Assembly (NCBI GenBank): GCA_002305915.1
Contig: DBRJ01000032.1
Location: 17,625 to 35,621 of the forward strand
Reading direction: 5' to 3'
DNA from: Pelotomaculum sp. UBA1371
GTDB lineage: Bacteria; Bacillota; Desulfotomaculia; Desulfotomaculales; Pelotomaculaceae
DNA length: 17,997 bases
In this document: positions 6,914-13,492 of the stretch, one piece after another
How the letters are laid out: every line of letters begins with the position of its first letter
Numbering within the stretch: the stretch's first letter is position 1
Position numbers and translations under genes: made by a program
Notes under the pieces: model-generated
What the model saw: only the letters and a program-made list of their open reading frames with translations
What the model was told of the DNA's origin: nothing
Databases searched by the model: none

Positions 6914-8050
6914 TTAATCAACCTTATGATTATTCCTAATACCATGAGAAATGGTCTGCAAAAATGTTTCAGAGTGATTTCTTCCCGAACGAGAGTCTTT
7001 GTTCTGCTCTGATGGTTTTTCTTTCCTGGTGCCTGCTGCCTGGATCTTGAGGAACATGTCCGCCCGCTTGCAGTCGGTTATGTCGAGAACTACCCCAATG
7101 ATTCCTGCCAGTACTCCGTCGGTATTTGTGTAGGTGGCCTTGTTGAAGACAACATCGTGTCTTGTCCCGTCCGCATATAATACAGTGCCTTCATAAACCT
7201 GGACGCCAGGATTCTGCAGCAGTCTGGAGTCCATTTCCTCATAAGCGTCAGCCAGATTATGGGGAGCAATGTCGTGAGCTTTTTTCCCGATAATTTTTTC
7301 TTTGGGGAGGCCGATGAAGACTTCGTAAGCCGTATTGCACCCCTCGTAGACTCCCTGGGTGTTCTTATAGAATATGGGGTTGGGAATACTGTCGATGAGC
7401 CTTTGCAGAAAATTATATTGTTCCAGCAGGGCTTCTTCCGCTTTTTTGCGCACCAGGATCTCATGCTGCAGTTTCTCATTGGCGGCTATAATTTCATTGG
7501 TCCGCTCCCTCACCATCTCCTCCAGGTTGTCGCGGTGTTTTTGCAGTTCGTTCTTCATCCGCTCGCTTTCGGTAATGTCTGTAACAAATGCATAATAATA
7601 CAAAACCTCGTTTTCACTGTTACAGACCTGGTGCTCCAGTAATTCCACTGGGACTCTTGTGCCGTCTTTGCGCACATACTCCTTTTGAAAGCGCACGGGT
7701 TCGCCCGTGCAGCGCATTTTAGCCAGCATTTTAGCTTGATGTTCGCGCCATTCCCTGGGTGTCAGGTCCATATCCCAGGATATAGTTTGAAGTTCTTCCT
7801 TCGTGTAACCTGTTAAATCGCAGTAGGCCTGGTTGCAAGTCATGATATAGCCGCTGGGGTAGACAGCCGCAAAGGGTTGTGAAGAACGTTCAATCACATC
7901 AGCAAGAAACATAACACGCTCGTGCATTTTCCAGAACGCTTCATCCGCCCGCTTTCGTCTTGCATCAGAGGCCTTAAGAAGGGCATTTTCCTGGCGCAAT
8001 GATTCCAGTTCTTTGATTAGTTGCTCTTTTGACTTATGGTTATCAGTCAC
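6914..8050 (-). CDS. PAS-domain sensor protein (two PAS domains, no complete output domain)
   Basis: A soluble protein of 378 residues from the preferred GTG at 8050, which follows AGGAGGTG; an upstream in-frame TTG at 8080 has no comparable site. In order: a charged coiled coil (KEQLIKELESLRQENALLK), PAS 1 (about 50-165, with NQAYCDLTGYTKEEL, the EYVRKDGTRVPVE beta segment and a closing YYYAFVTDITESERMKNE), a coiled linker (MVRERTNEIIAANEKLQHEI), and PAS 2 (about 210-330, with ANPIFYKN-type start, NTAYEVFIGLPKEKIIGKK and a closing GVVLDITDCKRA). No HATPase, GGDEF, HTH or methyl-accepting region follows. The last residues, FLQTISHGIRNN, resemble a histidine-kinase H-box, so this may be the front part of a shortened sensor kinase. 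Its ligand and partner cannot be told from the sequence. Confidence 0.85.
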   Translation of the reverse strand: MTDNHKSKEQLIKELESLRQENALLKASDARRKRADEAFWKMHERVMFLADVIERSSQPFAAVYPSGYIMTCNQAYCDLTGYTKEELQTISWDMDLTPREWREHQAKMLAKMRCTGEPVRFQKEYVRKDGTRVPVELLEHQVCNSENEVLYYYAFVTDITESERMKNELQKHRDNLEEMVRERTNEIIAANEKLQHEILVRKKAEEALLEQYNFLQRLIDSIPNPIFYKNTQGVYEGCNTAYEVFIGLPKEKIIGKKAHDIAPHNLADAYEEMDSRLLQNPGVQVYEGTVLYADGTRHDVVFNKATYTNTDGVLAGIIGVVLDITDCKRADMFLKIQAAGTRKEKPSEQNKDSRSGRNHSETFLQTISHGIRNNHKVD

Positions 8051-8449
8051 CCTTTGCGCCACCTCCTGTATTATCACCAAATCATGGGTTTATTCTTTGT
8101 GTTAAATTAAGTACGGTTTTATTCTAAGCCTATCATAAACTTGACACAGTCTGTTAAGTTTATTTTAATAAAAATTACGGAAACTTACAACCAAAACAGA
8201 TAGGGCCGGAACAAGGGCTGTAAGATACTAACAATAGAAAGGCAAAATTATACATTTAATAGCACTTTGGGAACATAATACCATGCTATGGAGGAATGGT
8301 TGCAAACAATGTCGAAAATTATATTACCTCATTTTGAGTGTTCCCCTTAAAAAGAGGTCCGCTCTTCCGTATAAAGGAGTAAGTGAAAAAATATTTATTA
8401 CTTTTTACGGGAAAGAGGTGAGCACCTTCAGGAGAAGGGGTGTATAAGC
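8051..8449. other. Divergent region and sigI leader
   Basis: It separates the PAS gene (-) from sigI (+). It carries a sigma-A-type promoter (8141-8169), giving a leader of about 270 nt. The leader holds two mini-ORFs with Shine-Dalgarno sequences: TTG at 8300 after GGAGG (16 codons to 8350) and GTG at 8383 after AAAGGAG (12 codons to 8421). It also holds a 5-bp hairpin AAGAG/CTCTT (about 8352-8366). Whether the mini-ORFs are translated is unknown. Confidence 0.45.
8141..8169 (+). promoter_or_regulatory. Sigma-A-type promoter upstream of sigI
   Basis: TTGACA (8141-8146), 17-base spacer, TTTAAT (8164-8169). It points toward sigI, about 280 nt before its start codon. SigI operons usually also have a SigI-dependent promoter; I could not place one with confidence. 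Confidence 0.5.
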
Positions 8450-9184
8450 TTGTTTCCTGTGCAGGATTTGGATAATACTGTTAAAAATATTAAGCAGGGG
8501 GATCAACTGGCCCGGGAGGATTTCCTGGAAAGCTGCAAGCCCTTTGTTTTTAGGGCTGCCTGCAAATTTTGCAAGCGTGTTTTGGATTGGGGCAGGGACG
8601 ATGAATTAGCCATCGCCCTGATTGCCTTTAATGAGGCCATAGACAGGTTTCGGGAAGACAGGGGCGTTCCCTTTCTGGCTTTTGCCAGGTTGGTCATGAT
8701 TAGCAGGCTTAAAGATTACTACAGGCGTGAGAACAGGGTCGCAGCTGCAGGTCTATCACTGCAGGCGGACAGCCAGAACAATTTGGAGTGCGCCAGGTCC
8801 TGGGAAGCTTACCTGGAAGAAGAAGCTTTCAGGGAAAGGGAAGAAGAAATAAAGGAATATGAGGTCTTATTGAGCGGTTACGGGGTGAGCTTTGAGGACC
8901 TGGTCAAATGTTCGCCGCGGCACCGGGATACCCGCCGGTCCCTTCTGCTTGCAGCCCGGGAACTGGCGGATAGAAATCAACTATTTAGTGAACTAAAGGC
9001 TAAAAAAAAGCTCCCTCTAATGGAACTGGAAAAGTTAACGGGACTGAGCCGTAAAACCCTTGAAAGAGGTAGGAAGTACATTATTGCCATGGCTTTATTG
9101 ATTAATAGCCGGGAGGATTATTTGTACTTGAGTTCTTATTTAAAATTGCCGTCCCCGGCTGAAAAGGGGGTGCCGGAAAAGTAA
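8450..9184 (+). CDS. sigI: RNA polymerase sigma factor SigI
   Basis: A 244-residue alternative sigma factor of the SigI family, close in length to B. subtilis SigI. SigI responds to heat and envelope stress in Bacillus and to polysaccharides in cellulolytic clostridia. Residues about 15-95 are region 2 (NIKQGDQLAREDFLESCKP, then DELAIALIAFNEAIDRF and FLAFARLVMISRLKDYYRRE). The SigI-specific C-terminal domain (about 145-232) has the signature SFEDLVKCSPRHRDTR, LEKLTGLSRKTLERGRKYI and INSREDYLYLSSYL. Start is TTG at 8450 after GGAGAAGGGG. Its stop overlaps the rsgI start (TAATG), so the sigma and anti-sigma factors are translationally coupled. Held inactive by RsgI until that protein is cleaved. 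Confidence 0.95.
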   Translation: MFPVQDLDNTVKNIKQGDQLAREDFLESCKPFVFRAACKFCKRVLDWGRDDELAIALIAFNEAIDRFREDRGVPFLAFARLVMISRLKDYYRRENRVAAAGLSLQADSQNNLECARSWEAYLEEEAFREREEEIKEYEVLLSGYGVSFEDLVKCSPRHRDTRRSLLLAARELADRNQLFSELKAKKKLPLMELEKLTGLSRKTLERGRKYIIAMALLINSREDYLYLSSYLKLPSPAEKGVPEK

Positions 9185-10593
9185 TGAAGACACAAGGAAT
9201 GATAGTCAAGGTAAAAAGCAACTCGTGTATTGTTCTTACGCCTGAGGGAGATTACCGGGAAGTGCCCCTGCTGGAAGGTTCAAGGGCCAGAGTTGGCCAG
9301 GAAATTGAAATTCCACAAAGGAAGACCCTTCCTTATTTTAGGTTTCTGATGGTTGCGGCTTCTCTCCTGGTCGTAGTAGTTCTTGCGGGCCGGTTCTTTC
9401 CTCTGGCGCCGCCGCCTGCGGCAGCTTACCTGACCATTGACATCAACCCTAGTGTTGAGCTGGGGGTTACTTCCAGCGAAAAAGTGATTTCAGCAAGGGG
9501 GCTGAATAGTGATGGAGAGCAGATCCTGGCAAAGGTCGCGGTCAGGGGACTGAAATTACAAGATGCGGTTGCCCGGATTGTAAGTCAAGCCGTGACTGAC
9601 CAGTTCCTCTGTGATTTAGATGATAATATAATTCTGGCTACACTTACTGTAGAAGAAGATCAGGACCCCCTGGTGGAGCTGGATGTTGTCTACGAGGCTA
9701 TTGAAAAACCGGTAAAATCGGGCGGTATCCTGGCGGAGATTATAATCGAACCGGTAACGCCAAAGATGCGTGAGGATGCAACTAAAACCGGACTTTCCAC
9801 CGGAAAGTTCCTGGTGCTTAAGAAGTCCGGCGAAAAAGGCGTACCGGTCAGCGCGGATGAACTGGGCGGCTCGAGTCTCGGAAACCTTGAAAAAGCAAAC
9901 GAAATAAGCATTATTGAGCTGATAAGGGGAAACGGGAAAGACGCGGAAGAAAAAAATGTTGAGGCAGTAAAGAATGCGAAACCCGGGAAGGCACGGTCAG
10001 GAATTTATTACGATGGCCGCAAGAAAGCTCCGGATTTTGAAATTATAACTGGAGGAAAAACGATCAAAGCCGGAGCGGAGCATGAGCAGGATAAGAACAA
10101 AAGTGAATCGCCGGGTAAGAGCGATGTAAAACGTAGAGATAACTCAAAGTTTGTTCCCGGCAACAATGATTATTTCAGCGATAACAAAAATAACAATAGC
10201 GATAACAAAAACAAAGATAAAGATAACAAAAATAACAATAGGAATGATAATAAAAATAAAGATAATAAAACTAACGATAGCGATAAAAACAATAACAACA
10301 AAAATAAAAACTATAACGACAGAAGCATTAAAGATATAAAGAACAATGATAAAAAGGACGAAAAGAATTACAACGACAGTAACTACGGCTGGAATAACAA
10401 AGATAAAAGCAATAACGTGAAAAACAACCATAACGACAATAACGGTGATAATAACACCAGGAGCAAGTGGGAAGAAAAAGAAAGCTGGATAAGACAAAAG
10501 ACTGAATCAACAGAAAACGAAACAGGTTTCCCAGGGACACCCTTAAGATGGCCGCTGGAATTTCGTCATCTTAATCTGCATCCTTCGAAGTAA
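9184..10593 (+). CDS. rsgI: Anti-sigma-I factor RsgI
   Basis: A 469-residue single-pass membrane protein that sequesters SigI. Residues 1-48 are the cytoplasmic RsgI N-terminal domain (GMIVKVKSNSCIVLTPEGDYREVP, then VGQEIEIP). Residues about 52-74 span the membrane. The extracytoplasmic core (about 80-195) has the conserved YLTIDINPSVELGV segment; in this family a spontaneous cleavage between Asn and Pro (here N88-P89) precedes intramembrane proteolysis. Residues about 329-425 are an extreme Asn/Asp/Lys-rich low-complexity tail, ending with a non-repetitive FPGTPLRWPLEF stretch. Cellulolytic clostridia often have carbohydrate-binding modules in this place; here none is visible. Frame and coupling with sigI fix the ATG start. 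A strong terminator follows 12 nt after the stop. Confidence 0.94.
   Translation: MKTQGMIVKVKSNSCIVLTPEGDYREVPLLEGSRARVGQEIEIPQRKTLPYFRFLMVAASLLVVVVLAGRFFPLAPPPAAAYLTIDINPSVELGVTSSEKVISARGLNSDGEQILAKVAVRGLKLQDAVARIVSQAVTDQFLCDLDDNIILATLTVEEDQDPLVELDVVYEAIEKPVKSGGILAEIIIEPVTPKMREDATKTGLSTGKFLVLKKSGEKGVPVSADELGGSSLGNLEKANEISIIELIRGNGKDAEEKNVEAVKNAKPGKARSGIYYDGRKKAPDFEIITGGKTIKAGAEHEQDKNKSESPGKSDVKRRDNSKFVPGNNDYFSDNKNNNSDNKNKDKDNKNNNRNDNKNKDNKTNDSDKNNNNKNKNYNDRSIKDIKNNDKKDEKNYNDSNYGWNNKDKSNNVKNNHNDNNGDNNTRSKWEEKESWIRQKTESTENETGFPGTPLRWPLEFRHLNLHPSK
10168..10458 (+). repeat. A-rich low-complexity tract coding for the Asn/Asp/Lys tail of RsgI
   Basis: This part of rsgI is built of AAT, AAC, AAA, AAG, GAT and GAC codons in irregular arrays (AATAACAAAAAT-like units). 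The coding strand is strongly A-rich. Such tracts expand and contract by slippage, so length variation between strains is likely. Confidence 0.8.
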
Positions 10594-10604
10594 AGGTATT
10601 CTGT

Positions 10605-10642
10605 AACCGTCTGTCAGGCTCAGTACTGAAGGCGGTTTTTTG
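10605..10642 (+). terminator. Intrinsic terminator of sigI-rsgI
   Basis: The stem AACCGTCT/AGGCGGTT (one G-T pair) continues as an inner TCAG/CTGA helix around GCTCAGTA and is followed by six T (10636-10641). It starts 12 nt after the rsgI stop. Confidence 0.9.
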
Positions 10643-10760
10643 TGGAGTAAGACATTAAAGAGCAAAAGATAATACCTGTAAGTTTATTAAAGGCTAGATC
10701 AGTTAATTGCGAATGCACCTGTGAATTCAGGGAATGCTTAAGGCGGGGCTTAATGCCTGT

Positions 10761-11237
10761 TCATGAGAAAAGGCTGATAAAATGCAGGAATACTGCCGTC
10801 ACCGCTGCAGCCATCACCGGCCCGCAGGGAGTTCCCCTCAACAGCAGGATACCCAGCACGCTTCCAACCGTCATTCCAAAAATTATTTCCGGGTTTAAAT
10901 TCATCAGGTTGAGTCCATCACTATTGAGCTTGGTAGCCAGCGCCCCCGCCACCAGGGCATAGATGCCTTTGAATGAAGCCAGGGAGTGGAGGTCTTTGGT
11001 AGTAAGTTTCTCTGTAGCAACCGGAGTCAAAATATGCAGCATTAATAAGACCAGGCCAATCTCTAGACCCCGTTCTTCCAGAATCGGCAGGATGATCTGA
11101 TCCATCCTGAAATAACGGATACATAACAGGATGCAGGCGGAGGTCACCACCAGGTTGGACCGCCCGAAAAGGCCAAGAAACAATAAAATGATCAGGATCA
11201 ACTCGGGAGAAGTAAAACCCCAGATGTCGCCGTTCAA
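10761..11237 (-). CDS. DUF441 family membrane protein (YeaL-like)
   Basis: About 158 residues from a TTG at 11237, preceded by TGGAGATGA (GGAG at 11252-11249). The open frame extends to an ATG at 11309, but that start has no RBS and adds 24 polar residues not typical of the family (E. coli YeaL is about 148 aa). Four to five membrane helices: SPELILIILLFLGLFGRSNLV, a second after VVTSACILL, GLEIGLVLLMLHILTPVAT, SFKGIYALVAGALATKL, and the C-terminal IIFGMTVGSVLGILLLRG..CGPVMAAAVTAVFLHF. The LGRSNLV-like start and G-x-P-x-GPV-x-A-A segment are typical. Function unknown. It is divergent from the thioesterase gene and convergent with rsgI, whose terminator lies between them. Confidence 0.88.
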   Translation of the reverse strand: MNGDIWGFTSPELILIILLFLGLFGRSNLVVTSACILLCIRYFRMDQIILPILEERGLEIGLVLLMLHILTPVATEKLTTKDLHSLASFKGIYALVAGALATKLNSDGLNLMNLNPEIIFGMTVGSVLGILLLRGTPCGPVMAAAVTAVFLHFISLFS

Positions 11238-11555
11238 AGCTGAATCATCTCCATGATCACTATACAGGTCACACCGGGTCACGCTGCGCGAAAAAACAAC
11301 AGGCGGCATTGCTTAAACAGCACTGATGATAATATTAAAGCTGTCTTAATGTTGTTATTTTCTTGCCTCCAAGGGCTTCCCGTATATTGGAAAAGTTACT
11401 TTGGTTTTATGATAGATTATGCCTGAATGACCACAATATTACATTGACAGCCTGGCTGTCTTTTCCGGTTCAGGCAATATTTAAGCTTACAGAAGGTATT
11501 TTGGGAACAGGGTAAAATAATTAATTTTAAACATTTATTTATGGAGGAATTGCAC
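11238..11555. other. Divergent intergenic region with a nested hairpin
   Basis: It separates the DUF441 gene (-) from the thioesterase gene (+). It contains nested inverted repeats (11420-11476) and, before them, TATGAT (about 11408-11413), which could serve as a -10 box for the thioesterase gene. The remaining sequence includes the untranslated part of the longer DUF441 frame. Confidence 0.45.
11420..11476 (+). repeat. Nested inverted repeats in the thioesterase leader
   Basis: The outer arms TGCCTGAA (11420-11427) and TTCAGGCA (11469-11476) enclose a perfect 6-bp hairpin GACAGC-CTG-GCTGTC (11446-11460) followed by TTTT. The inner hairpin with its T-run looks like a small terminator. The outer pairing is an alternative or supporting structure. 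A structured 5' leader or an operator are both possible. Confidence 0.4.
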
Positions 11556-11957
11556 ATGGCCCGGGATTTACAGATAGGCATTGAAGGTTTGGCCCAAACA
11601 GTAGTCAGCGAATTAAACACAGCTATCGCCCACGGGAGTGGAGCCGTGAGTGTGTTTGCCACACCGGCCCTTGTGGGTTTGATGGAGAAAGCGGCCCTGT
11701 CTTCGGTTGAACCGCTTCTGGAACAGGGAACTACAACCGTAGGGACCAGGGTGGACGTCAAACATCTGGCAGCAACCCCCGTGGGTATGACTGTGGTGGC
11801 TACTTCGCGCCTGGTGGAAGTTGACGGCAAACGCCTTGTTTTTGAGGTTGAGGCGAGGGATAATGTGGACCTGGTAGGTATGGGCATCCACGAGCGCTTT
11901 ATTGTTAAGACTGAAAGCTTCATACGCCGGGTCGAGGATAAATTGCCGAAAAATTGA
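11556..11957 (+). CDS. Hotdog-fold thioesterase, fluoroacetyl-CoA thioesterase (FlK)-like
   Basis: 133 residues from ATG 11556, which has GGAGG 8 nt upstream; an in-frame ATG at 11541 overlaps that RBS and is unlikely. It belongs to the FlK-like branch of hotdog acyl-CoA thioesterases. The FlK catalytic triad Thr42/Glu50/His76 maps with identical spacing to T36 (VFATPALV), E44 (LMEKAA) and H70 (VDVKHLAATPVG). The GTTTVGTRVDVKHLAATPVGM and DLVGMGIHERFIV segments are typical of the family. In non-fluoroacetate organisms these proteins act on unidentified short acyl-CoA or acyl-ACP substrates, so the physiological substrate is open. It starts a + strand run with a small unknown gene and a phosphoesterase. 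Confidence 0.88.
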   Translation: MARDLQIGIEGLAQTVVSELNTAIAHGSGAVSVFATPALVGLMEKAALSSVEPLLEQGTTTVGTRVDVKHLAATPVGMTVVATSRLVEVDGKRLVFEVEARDNVDLVGMGIHERFIVKTESFIRRVEDKLPKN

Positions 11958-11979
11958 GTCAAAGGAACCCTGATTCTGT

Positions 11980-11985
11980 TATAAT
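11980..11985 (+). promoter_or_regulatory. Candidate -10 box before the 71-aa gene
   Basis: A perfect TATAAT lies 42 nt before the GTG at 12027. The best -35-like hexamer, TTGAGT (11954-11959), is 20 nt upstream, longer than ideal. Confidence 0.3.
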
Positions 11986-12026
11986 TATATAGAGGAAAGA
12001 ACTTCAACAAAAAGGGGTGCTTTCCA

Positions 12027-12242
12027 GTGTCAATAAAGCTTTTTGTGAAAACGGAGTCTAAAAAAGGAGTCAACAAAGATATTGTTAAGGTGACCTGTGG
12101 GGCAATGAACAACGCCGGGAGAATCTTTTATTCACAATCAGAATTGTTGAGTGTAGAGGATTTTTTGAAATATAAGGAATTGTTTGCTGCCGTCGGGCTG
12201 GATGATGAAAAGCGTATGGATACCGGCCGCCCTTATTTTTAG
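12027..12242 (+). CDS. Small conserved-looking hypothetical protein (71 aa)
   Basis: GTG at 12027 follows AAAGGGGTG at 9-nt spacing. The product is soluble, with no signal peptide or membrane segment: a lysine-rich start (MSIKLFVKTESKKG), a central NNAGRIFYSQSELLSVEDFLKYKELF and a C-terminal VGLDDEKRMDTGRPYF. No family recognised. It lies 69 nt after the thioesterase gene and 33 nt before the phosphoesterase gene, probably co-transcribed with the latter. A good RBS, tight spacing and balanced composition make it a likely real gene. Confidence 0.72.
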   Translation: MSIKLFVKTESKKGVNKDIVKVTCGAMNNAGRIFYSQSELLSVEDFLKYKELFAAVGLDDEKRMDTGRPYF

Positions 12243-12275
12243 TTAATAAAATAGGCTGATGGGGGGATTATACTC

Positions 12276-13067
12276 TTGCGCCTGCTTTATTTTACGGATA
12301 CGCATATTCGATCCGTTAAGCCGGGTACCCGCAGGGATGATTTCCTGAAGGCCATTGCGGCAAAGCTTTCAGAAATCGTAAATTTATGCCGTTTGCTGGG
12401 GATCGAATATGTTATTCACGGGGGGGACCTTTTTGACCATCCCAACCCGGACCGGAGGTCCCTGGATTTACTACACTGGTTTTTAAAAAAACTTGCTCTT
12501 CCGGTTTACTGTGTTGCAGGCAATCATGACCTGATCGACCAGCGGCTGGACAGCCTTGACGGTACCGCCCTGGGGTATCTGGCCCGTCAGGAGTGTGTTC
12601 GGCTCCTTCAACCGGGAGAAATGATCTATCTCTCCAATAACAATTGCGTTCTCCAGCTGAGCGGCCAGCATTATTACTGCGGTATAGACCGGCAGGGCAA
12701 CGGGGAGGTTTACATGGTCAGTAAAAAGAGCTGCGATCTGGCCGTTCATGTGGTTCACGGTATGCTCTTACCCAGGGCCTTTTCCGAAAAAGTACCCTGC
12801 ACACTGATTTCCAGCGTGACCGCCACCGAGGCTGATTTCACTCTCGGCGCACACGCCCACCTGGGATATCACGAGATTGAGGCCGGTAAGCATTTTCTCA
12901 ATCCCGGAGCGCTGGCACGGGTGACAAGCCTGAACAGGGAACGGATCAGGACACCCCAGGTGCTTTATCTGGACTTTACCTCGGCAAATTATAGTTACAG
13001 GTTCATACCTTTGGGGGCAGCACGTCCGGGTGACGAGGTCATGGTTGAGTGTACCGGGGCAAACTAA
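12276..13067 (+). CDS. Calcineurin-like metallophosphoesterase (SbcD/Mre11-like, stand-alone)
   Basis: 263 residues; start TTG at 12276 with GGGGGGAT upstream. It has the full metal-binding set of calcineurin-like phosphoesterases: D8 and H10 (FTDTH), D51 (IHGGDLFDHP), N83 and H84 (AGNHDLID), H161 (VVHGML), H193 and H195 (GAHAHLGYHE). FLNPGALARVTS is the usual closing motif. The DTHIR..KPGTRRDDF start and GGDLFDHP resemble the nuclease domain of SbcD/Mre11, but there is no capping domain and no SbcC-like ATPase next door, so a DNA nuclease role is only one option. Likely co-transcribed with the 71-aa gene; a terminator follows 54 nt after the stop. Confidence 0.88.
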   Translation: MRLLYFTDTHIRSVKPGTRRDDFLKAIAAKLSEIVNLCRLLGIEYVIHGGDLFDHPNPDRRSLDLLHWFLKKLALPVYCVAGNHDLIDQRLDSLDGTALGYLARQECVRLLQPGEMIYLSNNNCVLQLSGQHYYCGIDRQGNGEVYMVSKKSCDLAVHVVHGMLLPRAFSEKVPCTLISSVTATEADFTLGAHAHLGYHEIEAGKHFLNPGALARVTSLNRERIRTPQVLYLDFTSANYSYRFIPLGAARPGDEVMVECTGAN

Positions 13068-13100
13068 AGCCAACAGTTCCGGAAAGTCGCGTACAGTATT

Positions 13101-13364
13101 TTACGTTATAATCCCAGAAGCCGCGGGTTCGTCACCCGTGGTTTTGTACCTCTGCTCCCCCACAACAATTTCATCTCCTTTGGCCTTTCTGAGAATTATT
13201 AAATCATTTCCTTCTGCGGCTCTGTCCTGAGCGGTCTCATAGACATATTTAATACGTTTCAATACTTCCCTGCTGCAGGTCCAGTACAGGCAGTTGTTCA
13301 GGATTGAATCTTGGTATACCCGGCAAAAAGATTGTTGGAAGCTTTCCACATTGATTTCCGCCAT
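13101..13364 (-). CDS. Hypothetical protein (87 aa), antisense overlap with a terminator
   Basis: An 87-residue frame starting MAEINVESFQQSFC. It has a cysteine-containing N-terminal half (C14, C25, C30) and a C-terminal VGEQRYKTTGDEPAASG. Composition is protein-like, but the ATG lacks a Shine-Dalgarno and I recognise no family. It converges on the phosphoesterase gene, and the terminator of that gene (13121-13145) lies inside its 3' end. It could be a real small gene or a chance frame. Confidence 0.42.
   Translation of the reverse strand: MAEINVESFQQSFCRVYQDSILNNCLYWTCSREVLKRIKYVYETAQDRAAEGNDLIILRKAKGDEIVVGEQRYKTTGDEPAASGIIT
13121..13145 (+). terminator. Intrinsic terminator of the phosphoesterase unit
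   Basis: CCGCGGGT (13121-13128) pairs with ACCCGTGG (13134-13141) over eight positions (one G-T pair) around TCGTC, followed by TTTTG. It ends the 12027-13067 unit. Confidence 0.75.
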
Positions 13365-13429
13365 AAATTTAGGTTATTCATAAAAGGTTGTGTGGAGCCG
13401 GTTCCGCCTGTTGCACGGTGAAATTTCTG

Positions 13430-13458
13430 TTGACATAAAGGATTTTCATAAATATAAT
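13430..13458 (+). promoter_or_regulatory. Perfect consensus sigma-A promoter
   Basis: TTGACA (13430-13435), a spacer of exactly 17 bases, and TATAAT (13453-13458). Both hexamers are perfect. It drives the leader of the zinc-ribbon gene and is expected to be strong unless repressed. Confidence 0.75.
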
Positions 13459-13463
13459 CATAC

Positions 13464-13492
13464 TTAACCTATATTAATAATACTAATATAAT
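13464..13492 (+). promoter_or_regulatory. Second tandem promoter with a dyad
   Basis: TTAACC (13464-13469), 17 bases, TATAAT (13487-13492). The spacer contains a perfect dyad TATATTA...TAATATA (13470-13490) that could be an operator or simply reflect AT-richness. Confidence 0.4.

Noticed and set aside
8343..8374. CCCC...CGTA pair resembling a SigI-type promoter before sigI
   Set aside because: The spacing (21 bases) does not fit what I recall for SigI promoters and the elements are too short to be convincing.
10144..10497. 117-codon minus-strand frame rich in I, V and F
   Set aside because: It is the complement of the Asn/Asp/Lys low-complexity tract of rsgI; the hydrophobic repeat is a by-product.
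11417..12112. 231-codon minus-strand frame over the thioesterase gene
   Set aside because: The opposite strand encodes a protein with a complete catalytic triad; this is its shadow.
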